Assembly (NCBI RefSeq): GCF_029227915.1
Contig: NC_079882.1
Span: forward strand, 20,775,001-20,839,000
Direction of reading: 5' to 3'
DNA: 64,000 bases
Origin: Hydractinia symbiolongicarpus
Taxonomy: Eukaryota > Cnidaria > Hydrozoa > Anthoathecata > Hydractiniidae
In this document: positions 23,201-38,200 of the stretch, piece after piece
How the letters are laid out: every line of letters begins with the position of its first letter
Position numbering within the stretch: the stretch's first letter is position 1
Made by a program: the position numbers and the translations under genes
The notes under the pieces: generated by a model
Database searches by the model: none
Told to the model about the DNA's origin: nothing
Seen by the model: the letters and a program-made list of their open reading frames with translations, nothing else

Positions 23201-26200
23201 AATATTAATCCATCTAGCTTGACAAACGATGGAACAAGAAAAGAAATTTTAGTTAACAGTGGTAATCGTGGTGACCAATGGATATCATTTTTCTCTACTG
23301 TTGATTTAACGAATATAGCAAATTTTCAGGTACAAATTATTTATGGATTTGTTATTTTTAATCTTGTATTTTTTATAGGTGTAGCATTTTGTATCATATA
23401 AATTTCGCCAATACTAGTCAAGTAACAAGGGAATAATTACAGGTTGTTATTGCACTCTATTTATGGAATTTCAATTTTTTTAATAAAAAAGTCCAATTAA
23501 AAATTAGTGGAGGCACTGAGGGAGTTTAAACCTTACTCCCACTTTAAAACAGCTTAATCTCAAAATACTTGTCTTTTGGTAACTACCCTTAACTTCCTCC
23601 ACAATGGTCAAGTGGGGTATCATTCAAAATCCATTGCTACATTATATTTTTTCCTTGAAGTAGGTTGAGAAATTGTTGTTTTTCTCTTTTTTGATGTGTT
23701 TGCAACATATCTTGTGAAAGACTGTCAGCATTAGAATTTATTGCGTCGTTTTTTGTCAAAAAGATTCCAAGCCATTACAATACTTTAGAAAGAAAAGCAT
23801 TTTACGGGTTTTTTCTGCAAAGTTTCTCTTTAACTTCACATTCAAAAGTAAAGTGTTTACCTTCAGAATAGGTAACATGAAAACAATTTGTGACACAATG
23901 TGTGACACAAATATTAGTAAAAGTGATGTTTTCCTTCTTTTATCCTTGTTTATTTTAGTAATTTAATTTAAAAAAGTGTTGTACACATTTTCTTTAAGAG
24001 GGTTTTTAAATAATTTAAAAAAAAAGGATTAAAAGGGTTATCATATCCTTGAGAATTATATCTCTTTTTGCCTGATTTACATTTAAGATTTAATAACCAA
24101 GCTACTTTACATCCAACTTAAACTTGACTTTGTCGTGTGGTATTTACACAATAATAAATATAATAATTGAAATGTTAATAAGAAACTCAGGGATTTTTTT
24201 TTAATTGACAATGCATTTGTTGCTTGATTCAAAATTAAGAGACTGGGAACACAAACATGACTATAGTAAAGACATCAACTTAAGGACATCAAAATTGGAT
24301 TAAATCTGAAATATGTTTAAATGAAAAATTATATTAATGGTACAGGGTAGAAGTGACCTAAGTGGTAAAGAACACAACCTTTAAGGTTAATTCTTTTATG
24401 TTACATATTTGCGAAACAACTGTTGTTTATATACTAGTATATTGTGAACATATTTGAGATAACTTATTTGGGAGTGGCAGTCGCGGATTTAGACTAGGTC
24501 AACCCTGTCACGCAACCTAGTAAAAAAATTCTGAGGATCTGAATCAAATTCTGTATAATTTACCCGGAATCTGAAGATAACTAGCCACAACTCATTTTTT
24601 ACGTAAAAAAATGTGATATAATACACCGAGTATATTTAAAGGGATACTTTATCAACATCGAAAATTAACAGTTGAGTTTTGTCCTTAAACTTGGCTAGCC
24701 ATCAACCTTCACTTAAGCATATTACTAAAGTATACAAAGAATAAACCCTTACTTCAGTACATCTATAAAGGATTCATATTCCCTTCAGTATTTCTTGGAA
24801 AGAACATGTTTGTTTTGATAAACATACAACAACAACAAATATGGCTGCTTGACTTTCAAGCTTCTTCTCCAACTGATTTTCTTGAAAATTATGCAGGTAA
24901 ATTATTTTCAAGCTGAGGGAAAACCCCTAAGAGCCATTTAAACAATAAACTTAGTTGAAAACCTTAAATTATCGCGTTGTGTCTCTTTCTCTTTTATAAT
25001 ATCTCTATGAATTATGCAACTTATCCTAAAGCTTAGTGTTGGCTTCATTCTTGATAGTATTGTTTTGATATTGAATTCATGGACTATTTTCCCACTATTA
25101 AGGCCATTTGTGACCTCTTTTGCATACCATTTTGAATCGTGATTTCAGAAACAAATTGGCAATAACAGGTCAAAAGGCTGAAAACAGTTGAGTCAAATTG
25201 CGTGGTACTTGTATATATACAAACTTGTTGACACAGAGGTACTCACAATATTTTTCTGTTGTCTGTGCCTTAAAATGGTAAATGAAAAGGCATGTTTGAT
25301 CATCAGGTGGACCAAGCTCTTCATGCATTGCTTCAGTGTATGGAACGATAATCTTCAAGATGCTGATTAGCAAGAGATTCATTACTCCAGTGGTTTTTCG
25401 AGTGTGCCACATCAAATCCTTTAGGAAACTGATTACATTTTGGAGGACAGTGTTGCGTCTTTCCAGTATGATGAAAGTGACGGTAAAAACGAAGATCTAT
25501 TAATTTTGTTGTAAAAATATCTAAAATAAAAAGTTTTTTTTTTCAAGCTTTTTTGGAGCTAAAAATTATCAGACCATGAAAATTTTTGGACATTGAAATT
25601 TTCAGACATTGTATTTGTTCAAAAAATTGTATATTATCGTTTTGTGTACAGATTAACTAAGAAAAGCTTATTCAAAGCCAACATGTACAACCTAGCTACT
25701 CCATTGAATTCTGACCCACATAAAGAGGTGAATGCTGATGATACCCGAAAAAAGTCTGCATAATTACATAGAAATCAAAAGGCTCAGCTACTATCCCATT
25801 TTTAGAATTAGTCTTGCATGCCCCTTATTTATAGGCCTGCGTCACACTCACTTATGTTCGCCATCTTTAATTTAACCATTTGCATATTAATTATATTTTT
25901 AATGAAAAATATAGTTCTGTAAAATTTGAGAGACCAGCACTCTCCGATCAGAGGAAAACATGAAATAGTAAAAGTAATGGAAATATCAAAGTGAGCATTG
26001 AGTAGCTATTTTTCTAATTGACTAGCTACCCTGTTCTAAATTAATTTTTTTGTATGGTAATTATCTTTTTGTAGTAGGTTTAGGTAATAAAAATAAGGTA
26101 AAAAAAGAAATTATGCTATACATTTTATACCATGTTGCGCACATGTGCAATCACCTGCCTTAAATGTTTTGCAAGTGTGTGTGTATGTGTGTGGGATCGT

Positions 26201-29200
26201 GGGCCTTTGATGGTCATGCTTGCACAGGTGTCCAAAAATGTAAACCCCATCCCAGGTCTTTTTCCTGCTCTACAATCAGTAGTGCACACATGATTTATTC
26301 AACTAAGAAAACCTCCCAATATCAAGCTTGGAATATTTTTAAATAGTAACAATGTTATATGGCATTCAAAAATTCACAGTTTCTTAATGTATATAATATA
26401 TATATATATAAAATATATGTATATTACATTTTTAAAAACAGGTGAAATTTCAAATCATCACTGGACCGGGGCCACGTGGAGATGTTGCTTTAGACAATAT
26501 AACAATTGCTGCTAACCAAGGGATTTGTCCTGTTGGTGAGTCCTTTGATTCTAAGTTGTTATCAAATATAAGATACATGTCAGTGAGGTAGTTTGTAAGC
26601 CTTAGTGGTGTGTTCTAAAATGTGATGAATATTATTCATATCGAAAATAACTACTTTGCTCATCACTAACATACTGCTTGGCAACGAGCGGGATTCGATC
26701 CACGGTCCTCAGAACTGAAAGCCACAGATGATTGGGGTAAACAATTCTCTGTTGAGAATAAAAAATACAGATGTGCCATGATAGAGATTTACCCATATGT
26801 GTTTTATTATTGTTTCGTATTTCTGTTTTTACAGTTTTTGTCCAGCGTTGAAAATTCCAATTTTTGCTATTCATCTGATTTTAGTTTGAATGGATTTGAA
26901 ATTGTTGTCCTAATATTATTGCTTTTTGTTTCAGTTCGAATTTTTATATAAGTAATATTTAGTGACGATTAATTTATGTCATTCACTTGTTATCTTATGC
27001 TTTAGAAAAGAACTATTTGGGTAATTACATTTAAAATCACCTAAAATTTTGTGAAAATTGAACCCATGCATCCCTGTCAACAACAAAAAAAAACACCTGC
27101 ATAAAAAAACGCAAGCCCTGAGCTACGAAAATTTTGTTTGTACAGGTTATTCCAAAATATAAATATTAGGAATAAAATTTACAAGAATAAAAAACAGCAG
27201 TCCTTTGCCCTGTTTTGGCGCGAGGAACATCTAGTGCAACTTCCAGTGAAGTTACGGCCGGAAATTTTAGCCAACACACGAAAAAGTTGTAAGTGGAGTC
27301 ATCATTTAAATTTTGTAACTACTTATGGCACAAACAATATTTAATTTTAAATAAATCATTTTTATAAGGCTCAAAGTCAGCCACTGAATTGATAGGATCA
27401 GAAATTGATGTCACTTTTGGTACAAAATGATAAGGAGAATTTAAAGAGAACTGTAGTTGAGTGGCTGAACTGATGTGATTTTTCATATTATTTAAATATA
27501 GCTGTTTCATGTCATTGGAAAAGCAATTTAAACTAAGATCTAAAAAAGTTAATTCAAGCGTAAGTCGAGTGATTAGTGGTATAGTGTGAGGTGGTAATCT
27601 AATCTAAGAAAAAAATCTGAGATGTATTAATGCTTTCTTATAATATTTAAATTCTAACCAGGCTTGTCATTATTTTTATTTCTCTGTTGATACAAACAGT
27701 TGTTTTTAGCCTGAAATCACATCCTGAGATGCATAAACAATCTATATTATAATGCCCATATACGTCTGTCTGTCATGCAAAAGTGTTAACTGCAGTAGCG
27801 AGACCGAAAATGCAGTAAATAAAGGGCGAGCGACATGTGAATTTATCCACAAATGCATCATCTTTATCAAATGTGTTGATTTAAAAAGACTTTTCAATTT
27901 CACAATATCACATATATTTTAGTTTGCTATGGAACATGTTTAAAAAAGAAATATGTGCGTTTTATTGTTCTTCAATTTTTTTATAAGAAGGGAGCCTTTT
28001 TTTTCCTTTTTACAAATATAAAAGAAGTTACTTTGCTTGGCAGATGTACTATGATATGGTCTAGAGTTAAAAGTGATCTACTTTTATCCGGTAGCCCAGA
28101 GTCGAGTGATTTTTTTAATATATAATTTACACTTTTCTAAACAGTCGGAAATTTCTGCTATAGTTTTTCTAGTCCTCTAACTTGTTTAGAAAAAAACACT
28201 TTTCTTATGAATGAAAACAAAAAAGCTTATCACCACAAAATTGCTTTATTGATCATTTTGTTTTTATTGTGAAAAATTAAATAAACGAAAGCCTACTCAA
28301 AGCCAAAGCTGTACATTCTAGCTTACTGTACATTCTAGCTTTACTGACTCCTAACACTGATAAAGCATAGAAAGAAAGAAAGATGTCATCCTCTATGTAG
28401 TTGCGGAGAATTCCACGAGAAAAACGTCACGTGTGTTGCAAATAGCTCACATAAATAAAGTTTTAGAAGTTTGAACATATGATTTTTTGTTTTCTTTAAA
28501 AAAGGTCAAGAGCCTGACATGACTTAAAATTTACCATTTTTAATATGGTAAGAATTTTTAACTTATTTCTCTACAATTTAGATAAACCCTGTGGAAATAA
28601 TGTTTCGAAATATCTTCTTTTAGCATACATGCTAGATTTGTTTGAGAAATGCTTTAGGTACCCTCTAATTTAACACAAAACAAAAAACCGATCTTACTGT
28701 TTGGAGGTTTAAATTCCCACAATTGAGCCCTCTACACACTATCAAAGGGCATCAGTGTTGTAAATGATGTACTCTTCACATTTTTCTTGTTTAGATCCTT
28801 GCACAGGTGTTACGTGTCAAAATGGTGGTACATGCAATGGTGGTACTTGCATGTGTGTTGCAGGTTATACTGGACAATTCTGTGAAACAGGAATAGGTAC
28901 TTCTTAATTTTGTCTATTCACTATGTCATAGAACAAACAATAAAGTTGTAAATTCCACAATTGAGCCCACTGCACACCATCAAAGCCATCATTGTTGGAA
29001 ATGAGGTACTCTTCACATTTTTTTTGTTTAGATTCTTGCACAGGTGTTACGTGTCAAAATGGCGGTACATGCAATGGTGGTACTTGCATGTGTGTTGCAG
29101 GTTATACTGGACAATTCTGTGAAACCAGAATAGGTACTTCTTAATTTTGTTTATTCACTATGTCATAGAACAAACAATAAAGTTGTAAATTCCACAATTG

Positions 29201-32200
29201 AGCTCACTGCACACTATCAAAGGCATCAGTGTTGGAAATAATGTAATATTATTTTTCTTGTTTAGATCCTTGCATAGGTGTTACGTGTCAAAATGGTGGT
29301 ACTTGCAATGGTGGTACTTGCATGTGTGTTGCAGGTTATACTGGACAATTCTGTGAAACCAGAATAGGTACTTCTTAATTTTGTTTATTCACTATGTCAT
29401 AGAACAAACAATAAAGTTGTAAATTCCACAATTGAGCTCACTGCACACTATCAAAGGCATCAGTGTTGGAAATAATGTAATATTATTTTTCTTGTTTAGA
29501 TCCTTGCACAGGTGTTACGTGTCAAAATGGTGGTACATGCAATGGTGGTACTTGCATGTGTGTTGCAGGTTATACTGGACAATTCTGTGAAACCAGAATA
29601 GGTACTTCTTAATTTTGTCTATTCACTATGTCATAGAACAAACAATAAAGTTGTAAATTCCACAATTGAGCCCACTGCACACCATCAAAGCCATCATTGT
29701 TGGAAATGAGGTACTCTTCACATTTTTCTTGTTTAGATCCTTGCATAGGTGTTACGTGTCAAAATGGTGGTACTTGCAATGGTGGTACTTGCATGTGTGT
29801 TGCAGGTTATACTGGACAATTCTGTGAAACCAGAATAGGTACTTCTTAATTTTGTTTATTCACTATGTCAGAACAAACAATAAAGTTGTAAATTCCACAA
29901 TTGAGCCCACTGCACACCATCAAAGCCCTCATTGTTGGAAATGATGTACTCTTCACATTTTCCTTGTTTAGATCCTTGCATAGGTGTTACGTGTCAAAAT
30001 GGTGGTACATGCAATGGTGGTACTTGCATGTGTGTTGCAGGTTATACTGGACAATTCTGTGAAACCGGAATAGGTACTTCTTAATTTTGTTTATTCACTA
30101 TGTCATAGAACAAACAATAAAGTTGTAAATTCCACAATTGAGCCCACTGCACACCATCAAAGCCATCATTGTTGGAAATAATGTACTCTTCACATTTTTT
30201 TTGTTTAGATTCTTGCATAGGTGTTACGTGTCAAAATGGTGGTACATGCAATGGTGGTACTTGCATGTGTGTTGCAGGTTATACTGGACAATTCTGTGAA
30301 ACAGGAATAGGTACTTCTTAATTTTGTCTATTCACTATGTCAGAACAAACAATAAAGTTGTAAATTCCACAATTGAGCCCACTGCACACCATCAAAGGCA
30401 TCATTGTTGGAAATGATGTACTCTTCACATTTTTTTTTTTAGATCCTTGCACAGGTGTTACATGTCAAAATAATGGTACATGCAATGCTGGTACTTGCAG
30501 TTGTGTGCGAGGTTTCATCGGTGCGAACTGCGAAACTGCAATAGGTACTTATTACATTCTGTGTACATTACTTAGAATTCTGACCCTATACTCGTAAAAG
30601 ATATAAATTCCTTGAAGAACTCCTGTATAGATTCGGTCTTGTTGGTCAAGTGTTTTTAACATTTTACTAACTATTTAAAAATTTTAGGGATAAGTTTAGA
30701 AATATACTAGGAATAGGTTAAACTTCTTTAATTTACTGTAACGTCATTTTTCTAAATACATGTAAGTCATTGTGTTTGATTTGTGTGTAAATATTATTCA
30801 CTCAATGTCTCTTACTTTCCAATATACCATAACTTCTAGAAGAATGCTTAATCAGAGTAGGCTGTTAACAGTAAGTCAAAAGTCATTTTTTTGCAGACCA
30901 CGTTTTACAACACAGTTACCCTGACAACTAAAATTTTAGGATTTATAGCAATTTTAATTGAAAATTTGTGGAATGAAAACATTTTAAAGTTGGCAACATT
31001 TTTTCATTATTGGAGGCGCATTTTGGAAATTATAATAAAGAAAGTTGGTTAATGATGGGGATCCACCTACTCTTGAGTAGAAGGCATTGGTCATTGTTTT
31101 AACAACCTGTATCCCTTTATGTTTAAGCATGGTCACAGTTAGTAGTGTCATTGTGTTGCTATTTTTTTAATATGTTTTAGCTCTACCCGGTGACTGGGGT
31201 CCATGGCTTAATGTGACAAATTGCTCTATGACTTGTGGCACAGGTTATTTTGTACAAGAACGCCGTTGTGATAATCCACCACCAATTAATGGAGGTATAG
31301 CCTGTGAACTGCGTACCGGGAGTGGATTATTTGAAAATAGAACGGTTTCATGCATGTTAACTCCTTGTCCTGGTAACTACTTTAGTTTTACTTTAAAAAC
31401 ACTTTACGTCCTCTACAAGTGAAAAATGTTATTAAAAAAAGTTTAATATAAAAAAATGTTGTACTCTTAATGTATTTATATCCAACAGAACATTTGATGT
31501 ACTCGTAGGAAATAAGATATACAAGAATATTGATGTTCAATATTTTGAGCAATTTCTTGTTTAGACCCTTGTGCAAGTGTTACATGTCAAAATAATGGTA
31601 CATGCAATGCTGGTACTTGCAGTTGTGTGCGAGGTTTCATCGGTGCGAACTGCGAAACCGCAATAGGTACTTATTACATTCTGTGTACAATACTTAGAAT
31701 TCTGCCCCTATACTCGTAAAAGATATAAATTCCTAGAAGAACTCCTGTATATTATTGTATACTGTATTAGGGATAAGTTTAGAAATATACTACGAATAGG
31801 TTAAACTTCTTTAATTTACTGTAACGTCATTGTTCTAAATACATGTAAGTCATTGTGTTTGATTTGTGTGTAAATATTATTCACTCAATGTCTCTTACTT
31901 TCAATATACCATAACTTCTAGAAGAATGCTTAATCAGAGTAGGCTGTTAACAGTAAGTCAAAAGTCATTTTTTTGCAGACCGCGTTTTAGTTACCCTGAC
32001 AACTAAAATTTTAGGATTTATAGCAATTTTAATTGAAAATTTGTGGAATGAAAACATTTTAAATTTGGTAACATTTTTTCATTATTGGAGGCGCATTTTG
32101 GAAATTATAATAAAGAAAGTTGGTTAATGATGGGGATCCACCTACTCTTGAGTAGAAGGCATTGGTCATTGTTTTAACAACCTGTATCCCTTTATGTTTA

Positions 32201-35200
32201 AGCATGGTCACAGTTAGTAGTGTCATTGTGTTGCTATTTTTTTAATATGTTTTAGCTCTACCCGGTGATTGGGGTCCATGGCTTAATGTGACAAATTGCT
32301 CTATGACTTGTGGCACAGGTTATTTTGTACAAGAACGCCATTGTGATAATCCACCACCAATTAATGGAGGTATTGGCTGTGAACTGCGTACCGGGAGTGG
32401 ATTATTTGAAAATAGAACGGTTTCATGCATGTTAACTCCTTGTCCTGGTAACTACTTTAGTTTTACTTTAAAAACACTTTACGTCCTCTAAAAGTGAAAA
32501 ATGTTATTAAAAAAAGTTTAATATAAAAAAATGTTTTAGTCAATGGAATGTGGGGGAATTGGACGTATAGCAGTTGTAGTAAAACTTGTGGTGGTGGAGT
32601 CTTGGAAAGAACACGCATGTGTAACAACCCTACTCCTGCTGGTGGGGGTAATCTTTGCTTAAAAACTGATAACCAAACATCTGCAGAAAGAGAAACACAA
32701 ACGCAGGCATGCAATGAGGATGTTTGTCCCGGTAAGACTTTTTATACATCAACATAGCTAGGATATTTTTAAATTTGAAAAACTATTGCAACATTGAGGT
32801 ATAAATTATGATAAATTCCATTAAAAGCAAAAACTTGAGAAAATTTTATTCCTTTAGTTCATGGTGGTTGGTCTGAATGGAGTTCTTACACAAGTTGCTC
32901 TTCAACATGCGGTGTTGGTACTCAGAGTCGTACTAGATCATGTAACAATCCTGCACCAAGTAATGGTGGTACGGAATGCAGCGGAAGTGCTATTGAAAGA
33001 CCGTCATGTTTTTCATCACCGTGCCCAGGTACATCTGTTGTATAAATTGTATAAATACATGAAAAAAATTTCCGAAATAAATTCATAAAAATGAGACTTA
33101 ATTAATTTTCTCTTTTTTAAAATTGCGTAGTCCCCGGAGTTTGGAGTGTGTGGGGTTCATGGAGTGCATGTCAAGTGACATGTGGTAATGGAATAATATC
33201 GCGTACAAGAACCTGTTCAAATAATAATTGCAATGGCAATGCTACTGAAACAGCATACTGTGTTGGCGGATGTCGAAAAGAAATATGCCCAAGTATGTAT
33301 CATTATATTCAAGTTTTTAGTCCAATTCTTAAATTTCGATTGGGTTTACATTTTTTTTTTAGTGGTGCAGAGTAACATTGATTGTAACTTCGAAACCGCT
33401 TGTTGGTTCGCAAGTGCTGATGGTGGATTTCAAATAGCAGGCCGAACTGAAACTCCCAGCACAGGACCATCTATCGACCACACTTTTAACAAGACAGGTT
33501 CGTTTATATAATATTTTCTAGAAATACATTTTTGGAAAGTGACGTTAAAGAATTTAACCGAATTTCGGCAAACTGTGTTTGCGTCACATCTATACGCCAA
33601 ACAAAGACATTTTTATTGGGAAAATACTAAATATTTTGGAGTTGTTAAGGTAAAAATATTTGAAACTTTAAAAATGGATATTCACTGCTTCTTAAAATTA
33701 AGTTTGAATATAGCACTAAATTAATTTATTGTGGTGGAACATTTTGTAATTTTCTGGAAGCTTTCGAAACTTTCCGCTGAAGAAAAATGTGCTTAAAACA
33801 AATTCCATACAGAAAATGAATATTCTTTTCGCTTTCACCCTATCGCGTTATAACTAAGTAATGCAACAACTTCATTTTCGGTTCCTTACTATTTTTTTAA
33901 CAGCTTTTAAACCTTTTTTTTTAAAACTTAAAAGATAAACATTCAATTTCACGACTTACAAAGATTATATTGAATAAATTTTGCTGGTAAACAATTTTTA
34001 AAGGTTTCGTGTAATAAGTGTAGTTGCCAAAGATACCTAAAGGGAAGAAATTATCGTGAAAGAAATTTTGGCGAATGGAGGCTATAAGACAATTTTCCGA
34101 ACTGCAGATGTAAATATTTCTGAAAATTGGAGAACATTTTTCATATATATTAAGGTGTTTTGTTTTCAAAAGTAGCCCAGGATTCTTTTTTATTGTGATC
34201 AGAATTTTTTTGTCAGTGTTTTTTTACTTTGCCAAATGTTCAGGTTCACATTTTGAAAATCAACTTTTTTGGAATAAAATCAAAACAAATAGGATTTACC
34301 GAATAAAATTTGGGGAGGTGCTGTCTTTTAAGACCCTCGCAATTTTCCCGTAATTTTAAGGAGTCCGTTGGAAATGAATATTCCAAAAACATTAGTTCTT
34401 TAATTTAGCTAATAACTAAAGCACGTATTTGCTAAAATTGGTTAAAACCACTCAGAAATCATCTTAGATACCTGAATTCTCGAAAACCAAGTCGTTTTTT
34501 TAGGCCACTGTATGTTTTATGGAATAATTCATTCATAAGGTGCTCCAATGGAATAAAACATTTCATTTGTGACTCTACAAACCTTTCTCAATTAGGATAA
34601 ATTAAAATAGTATGAATTTTCCTGCTCTAGAATTGGTAACACTTTAATACGCTAAATATGTTTCATTTTTTAGGAATATCTATTCCAAATGTGCTCTTTT
34701 TCTGTTTTTAACCTGCAGAAAAGTGGAATGGAATACAAACCCTTCGTGTTAAATTTGAACGTACAAGTACTTCAATCCAAAAGATATAGTCCTTGAAATT
34801 TTTCATAAATTTCCTGAGTGGATTTTTTATATTCCTTAATTGCTCCAGACTTTAGGTATCAGTATTTTGTGAACGGTATATACGTTTAGTTCCGGGTAAA
34901 AGAAAATGGAATTTTTAATCCTTTCTGCCTCTTAAACCCTACATACTGAGTAAGTTGCCTAATTAAATTACCGTCAAATTTGGTTTCGAAAAAAAGGCCT
35001 CAAACTAAACATTTGGCAAAGTAAAAAAAAACACTGACCTTTAAGAAAATGTCAATTGTCGCAAAACTTGTCACTTTATAAAATATTTTTCATACTATTT
35101 TATGATAGGTTTTATTTACCTGCTTTAGGATGTGGATCATTTGCGTTTTTGGAAGCCAGTGGTAGACCAGTTGGTTTCACATCATACTTAGCCTCTAGTT

Positions 35201-38200
35201 TAACGATGCTCAACCAATCTGATGTCTGCTTTACATTTTATGCATCAATGTATACCGCTTTTCCAGAATATATGGGCTCTCTTAGTGTTTTTCTGGTTGA
35301 AAACGGTACTAACACCCAAACACCTCTTTGGCAGCATAACGGAGTTTTAACGAACACTCCACTCGAATGGAAACAAGTTAACATAGATGTAAACTACGCA
35401 GGTTCTAATTCTATTTACGTAAGTGCGGCTTTTGGTTATGTATTCTGATGGTAAGTGTATGCAAGTAATTTAAGTCTGAATCAATTTACTTTTAGTTCTT
35501 ATTTAAAGCTGTCAGAGGTACAAGCTTTTCATCTGATATTGCTATTGACGACGGCTCCTTAGCCTTTGGACCTTGCACTGGCCAAGGTGAGAAATTGTAT
35601 CTGAAATTTCACATATCATTGAATACATTAGGAACCGAAAATTTCAGCAGTAAAAATTTCGGCGTCAAAACTTCAGTGAAAACAATTGTCTAAAAGAAGC
35701 AAATTTAAAATTATCACTAAGAATTCATGTTGAGAATTGGTGTCTCACCTGTGGATAAATCCGTAGGTGTCCGTCCTTTATATACCGCATGTTGTGTGTC
35801 TCGCAACTTAAGGTACCATTTTGCGCAGAGACAGATAGAATACGGCTAGTATTATAGAGACAGATCGGATTTAAAATTAAAATGAAGATTGAAATTAATT
35901 TAAAGTATTATTTTTTTCAGTTGATGGAAATTGGGGAGAATGGGGCAGTTGGGGTACTTGTGATATTAGTTGCGGAGAAGGGGGCATGTTGAGAAGGTAC
36001 AGAAATTGTTCCAGTCCGACACCGAGCAACGGTGGAAAGAATTGTACTGGCATGGGCGTAGATTCAACCCCCTGTCCTGTTGTAGCATGTCCAAGTGAGT
36101 ATTTTTATATTGCTCTATATTAAGGAAACTAACTTTCGCAGGAGTTTTTTTCCACATATGTCGAGTTATTCTTCCATTTCGCTACATTCTATCTTTCGCA
36201 AAGTATTGCAGGGTAGTTAATTTGTAAAAATAAATTCCCGCCAAATTTTTGATAGTCACAATTCGTAATGCTCGTAGTACCTTTAAATTATGTAGACTTT
36301 TCAATTGAAAAAGTTATTTTTTTCATGGATATAATGTATTGAAAACCCACGAATTTAGAGATTTCCATCAGATCGAAAGAATTCGTTCCTTGCCACGAAA
36401 ATTATTTTCTTTAACATACCCGTTTCTGTCACAACGAATAATACCAAACGTGTTTTAAATTCCCGATGACGTATGAAACTTCTATTTTCAAAGTGTTTAC
36501 TAGGGTATTTATAATTCATTTGCGTGTTTACACGCATACGTTTGAATAGGGCGCCCGATCCTATGAAAGTTAAGTTCGAAACTAGCATTTTTAAATAGCA
36601 AAGTCATTCCCAGGACCCTGTTTTTGTGAAGCGTAAACTCTGCACACACCGGACATGTATCCTCACATGGTGGAAAAGGTAAGTAAGTATTTTCAAGTCA
36701 GAGCGTACTTTGATCAAAAATGGATGACTGTTCATGCTTATGAGTTGACCGTTCTTATGTTGTCTGATGATGTATCAACTATCATGCGCAACACTAATAC
36801 GTGTTTTGGTATCAAACAGTTGACCAGTGAACTAGTAAACTTAAAGCTTTGACATTCTATATTATTTTGTTTTCTTGAAAAGGATTTGTCTTCTTTTTAT
36901 ATAACAACTTTTTTATAATTCTTCTGTTAACATATTCAAACAATCAATGATGTGCGTGTCAGTATTTTCTTTATAGAGAAACTACCAAACTGTTGTGACT
37001 CAGACTTGTACGACATGTTGATTTCTTATGAAGCTCCTTCTAAATTTTGTTAGTTTTTATTATTAAAATAAGTGAAGGGAGTTGTACTGAGTATGGCCGC
37101 GTTTCTTTATTCTTTTCCAGCCATCATTCTCAAAAATTACTCTTGGCTTAGCCCAGAAGGCTGATTTGATCCATTTTATCTTATGTTCATAAAAAAATGT
37201 TCACCCTAAAATGCAAAAGAGTCTTTATGTATCATGAATGCTTTATATGCATTACATAATGAACTTTATATCACATGCCACACGCTCTCGACGCAGTGAA
37301 TTACTGTGTGTATGACCATTTGATTTCTCTTGCAGCGTAAATGTTAAGGACGCATGTCTTCTTGTTGTTTGTTACTTCAACCCCTTTCTAATAATTTTTG
37401 TTTTGTTCTGCTGCATGGTGATGAGACTATTTCATATTTACCTAAAAGACGCCTGGATACCGAATGTTTTGATCCCATACCTCTCCGAGCCTTAGATATT
37501 GGCCATTACGCGAAACTACTCCCTATTGCCTGTAATCCCTATATTAGGGAATTATATTAAATTCCGTTGATTATCCTGAGACCTTGGTCATACCTTCTGT
37601 AAAGTTTGGGCATAAGTTTAACCTTAAAATCGAGTATATTTTTTACACAAATTTGTATTTTTTCTTAAAATGTAGAGCTGAAAACGCTGAACCAAATAAT
37701 GAACGTTTTGTAATGATTCGTCGTTAGGAAATATTAAAAAATTTTCGACGTTATCAACACGTTGCTTTTGAATTGAATGGATTTACCGAGCTTTCAAAAA
37801 TTCATCCCATGCTGGTCGCACATTTTCCCTAGTTACCTACACAGGAGATGACGTCATTTATTTCCATCTAATGCAATGTCTTATTATAATTAAGTTGACC
37901 ATAAAATCGCACAGATTTCCATACACCACGCCATAAACATAAAAATCCGAACTTATTTTTCGTTTTAATTCACGTAAACAATCAGGTGAAGTTAGCTAGC
38001 ACTTTTTATTTGATGCAATTTGAATTTTTAGTTAATGGAAACTGGACTATGTGGACCAATTGGACTGCTTGTTCCAAATCGTGCGATAATGGGACAAGAA
38101 CTCGACTTCGTGAATGTGCCAATCCAGCTCCATCATTTGGTGGTGACAATTGTACACGTCTAGATGGAACAATGGCATTAGAGGAAGCAAGTACAGAGCG

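Larger units (their letters stand above)
28795..30544 (+). repeat. Tandem array of eight EGF exons with homogenised introns
   Basis: Exon starts are spaced 237, 234, 234, 237, 235, 237 and 234 bp. The introns (132-135 bp) share the same words in every copy (aggtacttcttaattttgt, aacaaacaataaagttgta, cacaattgagc), so exons and introns were duplicated together and recently, or are being homogenised by gene conversion. The assembled copy number could be wrong. Confidence 0.95.
30443..32524 (+). repeat. Segmental tandem duplication of an EGF+TSR exon pair
   Basis: The block 30443-31440 (EGF8, intron, TSR1, donor-side intron) recurs at 31565-32520 (EGF9, intron, TSR2). The intron carries long identical stretches in both copies; the first has about 60 bp extra around 30632-30690. 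Few coding changes separate the copies (Arg to His, Ala to Gly in the TSR). Confidence 0.92.

Noticed and set aside
26680-26740. Possible tRNA gene (B-box-like motif on the minus strand)
   Set aside because: No cloverleaf could be formed; more likely a SINE fragment.
28795-30544. Regularly spaced near-identical repeats suggesting a CRISPR array
   Set aside because: The repeats are EGF exons and introns with splice sites; units are 234-237 bp and nothing is prokaryotic.
36601-36680. Exon-like window ending MVEK|GTAAGT in the TSR6-TSR7 intron
   Set aside because: Upstream frame has stops in most readings and phase does not fit the TSR exon chain.
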